Source: Pseudomonadota bacterium (GTDB taxonomy: Bacteria > Pseudomonadota > Alphaproteobacteria > Acetobacterales > Acetobacteraceae). Taken from it: a stretch of 64,000 nt of DNA. A program made the position numbers and the translations under genes. Of this stretch, positions 28,837 to 37,102 are shown piece by piece. Within the stretch, counting starts at the first letter, position 1. The number at the start of each line of letters is the position of its first letter. The notes beneath the pieces are model-generated. The model searched no databases and was not told the DNA's origin. It saw nothing but the letters and a program-made list of their open reading frames with translations. The stretch covers positions 82,265-146,264 of the forward strand of contig JAJXXT010000006.1 in assembly GCA_021780935.1 (NCBI GenBank). Reading direction: 5' to 3'.

Positions 28837-29907
28837 ATGACACTCGCGCGCATCGCGGCCCGGCTCGGCCTGTCGATCACCACCGTCTCCCGCGCGCTCG
28901 CGGGCTATGACGACGTGGCGACGGGCACCCGCTCACGCGTGGCGGCCGAGGCGCGGCGGATCGGCTATCGGCCCAACCCCACCGCGCGCCGGTTGCAGAG
29001 CGGGCGGACAGACGGCGTGGGAATCGTGCTGCCCACCGGCCCCGGCCAGTTCGACGATCCGTTCTTCCTGCGCCTGCTGGCCGCGATCGGCCCGCGACTG
29101 CGCGACGCGGGACTGGATCTGCTGGTGACCACCGCGCGGCCGGGTGCAGAGGAACTGGAAGCCTACCGACATCTCGTCGAGGGCCGTCGCGTCGATGGGA
29201 TGCTGCTCGCCCGCACCCGCGTCCACGATCCGCGCATCGCCTATCTGCAGCGACAGGGCATGGCCTTCGTGGCCCATGGCCGCTCCATTGCCCGGGCACC
29301 CTTCGCGCATGTCGATATCGACAGCGAGGCCGCGTTTCATGACGCGGCCAGGCGCCTGATCGGCCTCGGCCATACGCGCATCGGCCTCATCGGCGCGCCG
29401 GCGGAGTTCATGTTCGCGCGCCTGCGCCACGCCGGCTGGCGCCGGGCACTGGCGGCGGCAGGGCTTGCCGCGCGCCATCACATGGCCGCCGAGCCCACGG
29501 AGGAAAACGGCGACATCATCGCGCGCCGGATGCTGGCCGCGCCGATGCCGCCCACCGCGCTGCTCTGCGCCACCGACCGGCTCGCGGTTGGCGCGCTGCA
29601 CGGGCTTGGCGCGCTGGGCCTGCGCGCCGGCCGCGATATCTCCGTGATCGGGTACGACGACCTGCCGCAGGCCACCTATACCGACCCGCCGCTCACCACC
29701 ATCGCGCAGCCGATCGACGAGGCGGCGCGGCTGCTCGTGGACATGCTGGTGTCGCTGCGCCAGGGCACCGCGCCCGCGACGCTGCAACGCATCCTGCCCG
29801 CGCACTTCGTCCCGCGCAGCTCGGACGGACCGGCTCCGCGACGAAACACGAATATCGCAACAAAAACCCTGGGAGGAATTGATGACGCCGACACGCCTCT
29901 TCCTTAG
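28837..29907 (+). CDS. LacI-family transcriptional regulator
   Basis: DNA-binding repressor of 356 residues. The N-terminal helix-turn-helix and hinge are textbook (LARIAARLGLSITTVSRALA, then VAAEARRIGYRPNPTARRL), followed by a periplasmic-binding-protein-like effector domain with DRLAVGALHGL and ISVIGYDDLPQATY. The ATG at 28837 has an AGGGAGGATC Shine-Dalgarno. Its end overlaps the sugar-binding-protein gene by 26 bases, so it is the first gene of the carbohydrate importer operon and most likely its local repressor, released by the imported sugar or a derivative. Confidence 0.95.
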   Translation: MTLARIAARLGLSITTVSRALAGYDDVATGTRSRVAAEARRIGYRPNPTARRLQSGRTDGVGIVLPTGPGQFDDPFFLRLLAAIGPRLRDAGLDLLVTTARPGAEELEAYRHLVEGRRVDGMLLARTRVHDPRIAYLQRQGMAFVAHGRSIARAPFAHVDIDSEAAFHDAARRLIGLGHTRIGLIGAPAEFMFARLRHAGWRRALAAAGLAARHHMAAEPTEENGDIIARRMLAAPMPPTALLCATDRLAVGALHGLGALGLRAGRDISVIGYDDLPQATYTDPPLTTIAQPIDEAARLLVDMLVSLRQGTAPATLQRILPAHFVPRSSDGPAPRRNTNIATKTLGGIDDADTPLP

Positions 29908-31180
29908 GCTCGCGCCGGCCTGCGCCGTCGCGGCCTTCGCCCTTGCCGCGCCCCGCCCGGCCATGGCGGCCAAGCCGGTCTGGCTTTCAACGCAGCTCCG
30001 CCCGGTCGAGGAGGCGCAGCGGGTGCGCACCGTCATCCTCAAGGACTCGCCGGTGAAGGCGGATTTCATCGCCGACCAGCCAGCTTCGTTCACGGTGCGG
30101 GTCGAAGCAGAGGCCAAGACGGGTCACCATGTCGTGAGCCTGCTCGGCGCGCTGCATGGCGAGCTCGAACCCTTCGTGCCGCTCGGGCTGTTACAGCCGC
30201 TCGACAGCCTGGTGCCCACGCTCGCGGCCGACAAGATCCCGGCCTCGCTGATGGCGCTCGGCAAGTTCGGCACGCAGCACCAGTATTACATCCCCTGGAT
30301 GCAGGCGACCTATATCATGGCGGCCAACCGCAAAGCGCTGCCCTATCTGCCCAAGCGTGCCAATCTCGACCACCTCACCTATGGCCAGCTCGCGCAATGG
30401 GCGGCGGCGATCCACAAGGCGACGGGAAGGCGCCTGCTCGGCTTCCCCGCTGGACCCAGCGGGCTGATGCACCGCTTCTTCGAGGGGTATCTCTACCCCG
30501 CCTACACCGGCGGCCTGGTTACCACTTTTGAATCGCCCGCGGCGGTGAAGATGTGGGAGTCGTTCCGCACGTTGTGGAAGCAGGTGAACCCGAACTCCAC
30601 CAGTTATGGCTTCATGCAGGAGCCGCTGCTGTCCGGCGATGTGTGGATCGCGTTCGACCATGTCGCGCGCCTGCAGGACGCGTTCCGCAAGCGGCCGCAG
30701 GATTTCGTTGCGTTCCCGGCACCATCCGGCCCGATGGGTCTGGCGTATATGCCGGTCGTCGCCGGGCTCGCCATCCCCAAGGGTGCGCCGCACCCGAAGC
30801 AGGCGGCGGCACTGATCCAGTATCTCTCCAGGCCCGCAACGCAGATCCTCACGCTCAAGACATCGAGCTTCTTCCCCGCGGACGCGGTGCAGACGCCGGC
30901 TGATCTCGAACCGGGCCTGAAGGCGGAGGGTGACGCGGTCGCCAAGATGCTCGCGGCGCCGAACGCGAAGCCGGCATTGCTGCCGGTCGGGCTCGGCGCC
31001 AAGGGCGGCGAGTTCGACAAGATCTTCCTCGACACGTTCCAGCTCATCGTGCTGCGAGGCCAATCGCCGGCCGCGGTGCTGAAGCGGGAGGGCAGCGCGA
31101 TGCAGCGTATCCTGAACGAGGAGCATGCCAAATGCTGGGCGCCGGACCCGCCCAGCACCGGCACCTGCCAGGTTCACTGA
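29882..31180 (+). CDS. carbohydrate ABC transporter substrate-binding protein
   Basis: A family 1 extracellular solute-binding protein, 432 residues, with a signal peptide (LAPACAVAAFALAAPRPAMA). The mature part has the usual hinge and ligand-lobe segments, for example YYIPWMQATYIMAANRKALPY near residue 140 and GLAIPKGAPHPKQAAALIQYL near residue 300. The ATG at 29882 follows GGGAGGAATTG and lies inside the end of the LacI gene. Homologues bind oligosaccharides or polyols; the ligand is unknown. Confidence 0.92.
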   Translation: MTPTRLFLRLAPACAVAAFALAAPRPAMAAKPVWLSTQLRPVEEAQRVRTVILKDSPVKADFIADQPASFTVRVEAEAKTGHHVVSLLGALHGELEPFVPLGLLQPLDSLVPTLAADKIPASLMALGKFGTQHQYYIPWMQATYIMAANRKALPYLPKRANLDHLTYGQLAQWAAAIHKATGRRLLGFPAGPSGLMHRFFEGYLYPAYTGGLVTTFESPAAVKMWESFRTLWKQVNPNSTSYGFMQEPLLSGDVWIAFDHVARLQDAFRKRPQDFVAFPAPSGPMGLAYMPVVAGLAIPKGAPHPKQAAALIQYLSRPATQILTLKTSSFFPADAVQTPADLEPGLKAEGDAVAKMLAAPNAKPALLPVGLGAKGGEFDKIFLDTFQLIVLRGQSPAAVLKREGSAMQRILNEEHAKCWAPDPPSTGTCQVH

Positions 31181-31254
31181 CGTAGCCTCGCCGCCCGCAC
31201 CGCCCGGTGCGGGCGGCGACCGCCACCTTCCATTGCCCTCCAGCAAGGCGCCTC

Positions 31255-32112
31255 ATGCGCACGCGTGTCCTGCCCTATCTGCTGATCGCCCCCGCCTCGC
31301 TGCTGCTCGCGGTGCTGTTTCTTTGGCCGCTGGCGCAGACGGCGCTGCTCGCGTTCCGCGCGCCCGGTCCGCTCGGCACCAATGTCTGGAGTCTGGCGCA
31401 TATCACGCGCATGACCGGCGACTTCGACTTCCATGACGCCCTGTTCAACACGCTGGAACTCGTCATCGTCGTCGTCCCGCTGCAACTCGTCCTGGCCCTC
31501 GGCATGGCGAGCATGTTGCGCCATGTCCGCACCGGTCGCAGCCTCGTGCTCTGGATCTGGTCGATCCCGCTCGGCATTTCCGATCTCGCCGCGGGGCTGG
31601 TCTGGCTCGCCATCCTCTCGGAGCGTGGCTATCTCAACACCGTGCTGCACGCGCTCGGTATCATCTCCGGCCCGCGCTCCTGGCTCACCTATGAAACACC
31701 GGGCGTGCTGTTCGCAGCGGTGGTGGCAACCGAGATCTGGCGGGCGACCGCCATCGTGCTGGTGATCCTGGTCGCCGGGCTCGACATGATCCCGCGCGAA
31801 TACGCCGAGGCCGCGGAAGTGTTCGGCGCGACGCCATGGCAGCGTTTCCGGCGCGTCACGCTGCCGCTGCTGCGCCCCTCGATCCAGACGGCGCTGATCC
31901 TGCGCACCGTGCTCGCCTTCGAGATGTTCGCAACCGTGGTGGCGATCGGCGGCCGCAATTTCCCGGTCCTCGCGAGCAAGGCCTATGACTGGCAGTATGT
32001 CGATCAGAACACCGGTGTCGCAGCTTCCTATGCGCTGGTCATCATGGCCTGCGCGATCGGGGCGACGCTGATCTATCTGCGCTTGCTGCGCTCGCCGGAG
32101 CATGGGCGATGA
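31255..32112 (+). CDS. carbohydrate ABC transporter permease (MalF/UgpA type)
   Basis: Inner-membrane permease of 285 residues and six membrane segments, starting MRTRVLPYLLIAPASLLLAV. The EAA loop reads EYAEAAEVFGATPWQRFRRV. I take ATG 31255, since the 16 codons upstream do not resemble the family. It overlaps the next permease as ATGA. Confidence 0.93.
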   Translation: MRTRVLPYLLIAPASLLLAVLFLWPLAQTALLAFRAPGPLGTNVWSLAHITRMTGDFDFHDALFNTLELVIVVVPLQLVLALGMASMLRHVRTGRSLVLWIWSIPLGISDLAAGLVWLAILSERGYLNTVLHALGIISGPRSWLTYETPGVLFAAVVATEIWRATAIVLVILVAGLDMIPREYAEAAEVFGATPWQRFRRVTLPLLRPSIQTALILRTVLAFEMFATVVAIGGRNFPVLASKAYDWQYVDQNTGVAASYALVIMACAIGATLIYLRLLRSPEHGR

Positions 32113-32921
32113 CGCCGCGCCGTCTCCTGTTCATCGCCGGCCTGGCCACGCTCTGCGCCTGGGTGCTGGTGCCGCTCTACCTCATCGCGCTGGCGGCGAC
32201 CGGCGGGCGCGCTGTGGTCGATGCCTGGCCGAAACCATTTCTGCCCACCGGCACGCTCACGGCCACGCTGGCGCCGATCGTCAAATTCCTTGAGATCTCG
32301 GGCGTCTGGTCGGCGCTGCTGACCTCCGTCGAGACCGCCGCGGTCTGCGTCATCATCTCGCTCGCACTCGGCCTGCCAGCCGGCTACGCGCTGGCACGCT
32401 TCTCCTTCCGCGGCTCAGTGCTGTTCCGGGTTTTGGTGCTGATGACCCGCGCCTTCCCCGTCGCCATCCTCGCCTTGCCGCTGGCCGTGACGTTCATCCG
32501 CCTCAGCCTCTACGACACACCGTGGGGCGTCGGGCTGATGCACACGGCGCTTGCGCTGCCGTTCACCATTCTCGTCTCTGCGAGCCTGTTCCAGGCTATC
32601 CCCGCGGAGCTGGAGGAAGCGTCGTGGGTGTTCGGCTGCTCGCGGCTCGGCGCCTTCCGCCGCGTGGTGATGCCGCTGGCCCTGCCCGGCATCACCGCCG
32701 CCGCCACCTTCGCCTTCGTGCTGTCCTGGAACGAGGTGTTCGCCGCCAGCGTGCTGACGGTGCGCCACCGCACGCTGACCGCGTATCTGCTCGCGATTCT
32801 GCCAGAGAGCCCGCTCGACGTGCAGTTCACCGGCGCGTTCCTGCTGGTCATTCCCTCTGTCTTTTTCATCTTCCTCGTCCGCCGCCGCCTGTTCTCGATC
32901 TGGGGCATCGCCAACCGCTGA
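32109..32921 (+). CDS. carbohydrate ABC transporter permease (MalG/UgpE type)
   Basis: Second permease, 270 residues, six membrane segments. The EAA loop is ELEEASWVFGCSRLGAFRRV, followed by LPGITAAATFAFVLSWNEVF, which is characteristic of MalG-type subunits. The 4-base overlap with the first permease gene implies coupled translation and equal stoichiometry. Confidence 0.94.
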   Translation: MTPRRLLFIAGLATLCAWVLVPLYLIALAATGGRAVVDAWPKPFLPTGTLTATLAPIVKFLEISGVWSALLTSVETAAVCVIISLALGLPAGYALARFSFRGSVLFRVLVLMTRAFPVAILALPLAVTFIRLSLYDTPWGVGLMHTALALPFTILVSASLFQAIPAELEEASWVFGCSRLGAFRRVVMPLALPGITAAATFAFVLSWNEVFAASVLTVRHRTLTAYLLAILPESPLDVQFTGAFLLVIPSVFFIFLVRRRLFSIWGIANR

Positions 32922-32957
32922 TCCGACGTTGACCACGGACCACAACGGAACCGCATC

Positions 32958-33998
32958 ATGGCCGAAATCATCATCGATGGCGTGCAGAAACGCTTTGGCG
33001 CCACCGTCGCCCTGGCTTCGGTGTCGCTTGCCGTGTCGGATCGGGAGTTCGTCGCCCTTCTCGGCCCGTCCGGCTGCGGCAAGACGACATTGCTGCGCAT
33101 CGTCGCAGGGCTGGAGACGCAGAGCCAGGGTCGCGTGTTGATCGGCGGCAGGGACGTCTCGGCGCTGCCGCCGCGCGCACGTGGCATCGCCATGGTGTTC
33201 CAGAACTACGCGGTGTTTCCGCACATGAACGTGCGCGCCAATATCGGCTTTGGCCTGCGCATGACCGGCGCCGACCGCACCCGCATCGCGCGCCAGGTGG
33301 AACGCACCGCGGCTCTGCTGCATCTGGAGCCACTGCTCGACCGCTACCCGGCGCAGCTCTCGGGCGGGCAGCGCCAGCGCGTCGCGGTCGCCCGCGCGCT
33401 CGCCGTCGAGCCGCAAGTGCTGCTGATGGACGAACCGCTTTCCAACCTCGACGCGCTGCTGCGCCTTGAGATGCGCGCTGAGCTGAAGGCGATCCTGCAG
33501 GCCGCCGGCACCACCACGCTCTACGTCACCCACGACCAGACGGAGGCGATGGGCCTCGCCGACCGCATCGCCATCCTCGAGGGCGGACATATCGTGCAGA
33601 CCGATCAGCCGGCGACGCTCTATCGCAACCCGGCGACACGTTTCGTCGGTGGCTTCATCGGCAGCCCGCCGATGAATTTCCTGTCGGTCGAGGCAGCGGG
33701 CGGCTATGTCGGCCTCGGCACGCTGCGCCTCGCCTGCCCGCGCGCCAACGGTCCCGTTCTGCTCGGCCTGCGCCCGGAGGACGCGACGATCGGTGAGGCG
33801 GGGATGGCCCTCGAACTCGCGGTCATCGAGCCGATGGGCTCGCACGCGCTGCTCACCGGACGCGTCGGCGGGCAGATGATGCGCGTGGTGGCACCACCCG
33901 ACACCGCCGCCAGGCCCGGCGATACGTTGCACCTGCGTCCCGATCCAGCACGCATCGCCTGGATGGACGCCACGACCGGAGAAGCAATTACCGCATGA
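32958..33998 (+). CDS. carbohydrate ABC transporter ATP-binding protein (MalK/UgpC type)
   Basis: ATPase of 346 residues: Walker A GPSGCGKT, signature LSGGQRQRVAVARALA, Walker B LLMDEPLSNLDALLR and switch His in YVTHDQTEAMGLADR. A C-terminal TOBE/OB regulatory domain follows (LGLRPEDATIGEAGM). It lies 36 bases after the second permease and overlaps the glycoside hydrolase start as ATGA. Confidence 0.96.
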   Translation: MAEIIIDGVQKRFGATVALASVSLAVSDREFVALLGPSGCGKTTLLRIVAGLETQSQGRVLIGGRDVSALPPRARGIAMVFQNYAVFPHMNVRANIGFGLRMTGADRTRIARQVERTAALLHLEPLLDRYPAQLSGGQRQRVAVARALAVEPQVLLMDEPLSNLDALLRLEMRAELKAILQAAGTTTLYVTHDQTEAMGLADRIAILEGGHIVQTDQPATLYRNPATRFVGGFIGSPPMNFLSVEAAGGYVGLGTLRLACPRANGPVLLGLRPEDATIGEAGMALELAVIEPMGSHALLTGRVGGQMMRVVAPPDTAARPGDTLHLRPDPARIAWMDATTGEAITA

Positions 33999-35239
33999 TG
34001 ACCGATATCGCAGCCGCCCGCGCGGTACTCGCCGCCAACGACCGCGGTGGCTACACCGTGCCCACCGCGCGCCTCTATCCGTTCCAGTGGAACTGGGATT
34101 CCGCTTTCGTCGCCATGGGCTGGGCACGTTTCGATGCCGCGCGCGCCTGGCGGGAGATCGAACGACTGCTGGAGGGTCAGTGGGCGGACGGGCGCATCCC
34201 GCACATCATTTTCCACGCGCCTGCCGAGACCTATTTCCCGGGCCCCGATGTCTGGGGCACGCGGCACACGCCGCCAACCTCCGGCATCGTGCAGCCGCCG
34301 GTGCTCGCCTCGGCCGTTCGCAGGGTGCTGGCCGCCGACCCCGACCGCAGCCGCGCCAGGACCCGCGCCGCCGCGGTCATTCCAGCGCTGGTTCGCAACC
34401 ATCGCTGGTGGCACGCCGCACGCGACCCCGATGCCTCGGGCCTGGTCGCGATCCTGCACCCGTGGGAGAGCGGCATGGACAACTCGCCCGCCTGGGACAG
34501 TGCTCTCGCTCGCGTTCCCACCACCACCACAACGACCATCGTCCGGCGCGACACCGGCCATGTCGATCCTTCGATGCGTCCGCGTACCGAGGACTATCAA
34601 CGCTTCATCCACCTCGTGGACACGTATCGCGCCACGGGCTGGGACGCCACGCGGATGTATGCGGCAGCGCCGTTTCGCGTCGCCGATGTCGCGACCAACG
34701 CCATCCTGCTGCGCGCGGAACGCGATCTCCTGGCCCTCGCGGAATCGGAGGCACCAGGCGAATGCGCGGTGATCGCCACCCGCATCGCGCGCATGGCGAA
34801 GGCATTGGGCGCGCAGTGGAGCGCGGCGCGCGGCGTTTTCCTCTCCCGCGACCTGATCGCCGACGTGCCGCTCGACGTCGCGGTCTCCGCGGGCTTCCTG
34901 CCGCTCTGGGCCGGGGTCGGCGACGCGGCGAACCTTGCCGCCACGCTCGCGCGCTGGCTCACAAGGGCGCGCTACGCCGTGCCTTCGACCGATCCCGCCG
35001 AGCCCGGCTTCGAGCCGCTGCGCTACTGGCGCGGTCCGGTCTGGGCTATCGTCAACTGGATGATCGCCGAGGGCTTCGCTGCCGCGGGCCAGACCGCCAG
35101 TGCGGAACGTATTCGAAACGACACCCGCGCGCTGATCGGCGAGGCGGGCTTCGCCGAATATTTCGACCCGCTCACGGGCCAGGGTGCCGGCGGAGACAGC
35201 TTCTCGTGGACCGCCGCCATCGCGCTGCTGCTTGGGTAG
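33995..35239 (+). CDS. MGH1-like (GH63/GH37-type) glycoside hydrolase
   Basis: A cytoplasmic (alpha/alpha)6-barrel hydrolase of 414 residues. The region LYPFQWNWDSAFVAMGWARF near residue 30, HPWESGMDNSPAWD near residue 150 and EPLRYWRGPVWAIVNWMIAEG near residue 345 are the conserved blocks of the mannosylglycerate hydrolase (MGH1)-like and trehalase-like families; the Asp in WD and the Glu near the C-terminus (LIGEAGFAEYFDP) are the expected acids. No signal peptide, so it would act on substrate imported by the preceding ABC system. Possible substrates are glucosylglycerate, mannosylglycerate, trehalose or kojibiose-type glycosides. The start overlaps the ATPase stop. Confidence 0.85.
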   Translation: MMTDIAAARAVLAANDRGGYTVPTARLYPFQWNWDSAFVAMGWARFDAARAWREIERLLEGQWADGRIPHIIFHAPAETYFPGPDVWGTRHTPPTSGIVQPPVLASAVRRVLAADPDRSRARTRAAAVIPALVRNHRWWHAARDPDASGLVAILHPWESGMDNSPAWDSALARVPTTTTTTIVRRDTGHVDPSMRPRTEDYQRFIHLVDTYRATGWDATRMYAAAPFRVADVATNAILLRAERDLLALAESEAPGECAVIATRIARMAKALGAQWSAARGVFLSRDLIADVPLDVAVSAGFLPLWAGVGDAANLAATLARWLTRARYAVPSTDPAEPGFEPLRYWRGPVWAIVNWMIAEGFAAAGQTASAERIRNDTRALIGEAGFAEYFDPLTGQGAGGDSFSWTAAIALLLG

Positions 35240-35299
35240 CCCGGGAGACGCCTTCGCGCCCTCCATCACGCTCCCTGTCGAACCAGGGCCGATGGCACG

Positions 35300-37102
35300 T
35301 CAGTGCACGGCCACGATCTCCGGCAGCGCCGGCCCCAAGCTGAAAGCCAGCCGCCCGAGCGTTGCCGGTCCGCGAGCGGGATAGATCGGCACGAGGCGTC
35401 GCCCGGGTATCGCGAGCACCAGCCGGCGGGGAGCATCCGTCCCGGTTTGGCCTGTCGATTGCACGGAAACCAGCAGCCGCGCGCCCAGGCGCCGGACATG
35501 GATTTCGACACCCTGCGCCGGCACCTTGCCGTCCAGCACCGCGACCGGCGCCGCCAGCAGCCCCGCGACATCGCCGAGCGGCAGCAGCTTCATCCCCGCG
35601 AGCAGCGGCATGGCCCGTTGCCGACCATGGCCGCTATACACGCCCGGCACGATATCCGCCGCCACCTTGCCGCCATGGCTCGCGAACCGCCGTATCGCCG
35701 CCCCCGCCGCGCGCGACAGGGCCAGGACGTGCGGCATCGCCAGTACCCGCAAGCCATGCAATCCGCCATGCGCCACCATCGCATCGGTCAGCATGACCGG
35801 CCGCAGCCCGCGTGCCGCGAGGCCGTGCAGCAACCGCATCATCGCGCGCCGCGCGGGCGTGGCATCCGCATCCTCGTCGCCGGAGGTGCGCTGCGCCCAA
35901 TCCCCCTTCGCGCCACGTCGCGCCAGCAGCCAGGCGAGTCGAAAACTCTCCTGCGAGACCAGGATACCGACCGGTGCCGTCGGCTCCACTGCCGCAATCA
36001 GCCGCCGGCCCAGCGCGCCACCCAGTGCGCGCAGGCTCGGTGCGAGCAGGCGTCCGCGAACTGTGGGTTTGCCACTCGCCGCGACAATCGGCGGATCGTC
36101 CCAGATGATCACGCCCCGTGTGCCGCGCAGCGCCTCTCGCCACAGCAGCCGCAGCTCGTCGCGCCCAGCGAAGGTGGTGGTCAGCAGCACGGCATGCGAG
36201 GCGAAGCCGTGCACCGTCGCGAGCGCGCCGAAGAAATCATAGACCTCGAAGACATCGGCGCTGCCGGCCAGTCGTGCCCAGTCGTAGCCGCCCCACCCCG
36301 TGGGCTGCGTACCCTCGAGCGCCGAGCGCGCGCCGGGGTTGGCCGCATGCACCGCCGCCGTGCCGCGCGCCACCGCTGCCGCGAACCGTGCATCCATGAA
36401 CGCCTTGAAGTCAGACCAGGCGGTGTCATTGCCATCCGTGCGCCGCAGCGCCGCGTCCGTCAGCTCCGGCCGAACCTCGGACCAGCGCGCATAGCGTGCG
36501 CCCCAGGCGCGATCGAGCGCCGCGAGGTTCCCGTAACGATACCGCAACCATTGTCGAAAGATCGCGAGGCTCGATGCCGCGATATCGAAATCCCAGGCCG
36601 AGGCCAGGTCGGCGATACCCGGTTCATCGGCCAGATTGTAAAACAGCGGCGTGGCACCGAAGACGCCGACGGTCACCGCGAGGCGCCGCGCGATGCGGCG
36701 CTGCCAGACCGGGTTCTCCAGCCCCGGATGGCGGATGAACAGCGCCGGATCCCGCGGCGAAACCCGCCGCAGCGCCCGCAGCTTGTCCATCTCCCAGATC
36801 GGCGAATGTCCCGGGAGATAGCGGTGATAGGGGCTGTAATAGTCGGTGGCGATGTTCTCGACATAAAAGCCCAGCCCCGCCGCGACGAGCGGTGCCGCCT
36901 CGCGCCGCAGCGCCTGCGCGTCCACGGGGTCGGCGCGGCTCGCGATGATCCGCCCATCCGTAACGCCCAGCGCCTTCGCCGCCGTGAGCGCCGCCGCGTC
37001 GCCCCCGCCGCGCCATAAAACGATGTGAAAGGACGTCCACGGCGCCGGCCCCGCCCCGCCGATGAGCAGCGCCGCGAGAAGCAGGCTGGCCCGCCATCTC
37101 AC
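35300..37102 (-). CDS. secreted GH42-like glycoside hydrolase
   Basis: A predicted exported protein of 600 residues with an N-terminal signal (WRASLLLAALLIGGAGPA). The region at residues 155-162, YNLADEPG, gives a candidate catalytic Glu at 160, and FRQWLRYRYGNLAALDRAWG at 182-201 is the GH42 beta-galactosidase hallmark. A Rossmann-like domain follows (LRVLAMPHVLALSRAAGAAI), as in the GH42 trimerisation domain. The usual catalytic nucleophile is not obvious. The start is GTG at 37102, overlapping the stop of the HpnN-like gene as GTGA, so the two are translationally coupled. Confidence 0.75.
   Translation of the reverse strand: MRWRASLLLAALLIGGAGPAPWTSFHIVLWRGGGDAAALTAAKALGVTDGRIIASRADPVDAQALRREAAPLVAAGLGFYVENIATDYYSPYHRYLPGHSPIWEMDKLRALRRVSPRDPALFIRHPGLENPVWQRRIARRLAVTVGVFGATPLFYNLADEPGIADLASAWDFDIAASSLAIFRQWLRYRYGNLAALDRAWGARYARWSEVRPELTDAALRRTDGNDTAWSDFKAFMDARFAAAVARGTAAVHAANPGARSALEGTQPTGWGGYDWARLAGSADVFEVYDFFGALATVHGFASHAVLLTTTFAGRDELRLLWREALRGTRGVIIWDDPPIVAASGKPTVRGRLLAPSLRALGGALGRRLIAAVEPTAPVGILVSQESFRLAWLLARRGAKGDWAQRTSGDEDADATPARRAMMRLLHGLAARGLRPVMLTDAMVAHGGLHGLRVLAMPHVLALSRAAGAAIRRFASHGGKVAADIVPGVYSGHGRQRAMPLLAGMKLLPLGDVAGLLAAPVAVLDGKVPAQGVEIHVRRLGARLLVSVQSTGQTGTDAPRRLVLAIPGRRLVPIYPARGPATLGRLAFSLGPALPEIVAVH

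Noticed and set aside
35303..37018. A plus-strand open frame of 571 codons opposite the GH42-like gene
   Set aside because: Low-complexity Arg/Gln-rich translation, no Shine-Dalgarno; the minus-strand gene has a signal peptide and family motifs.
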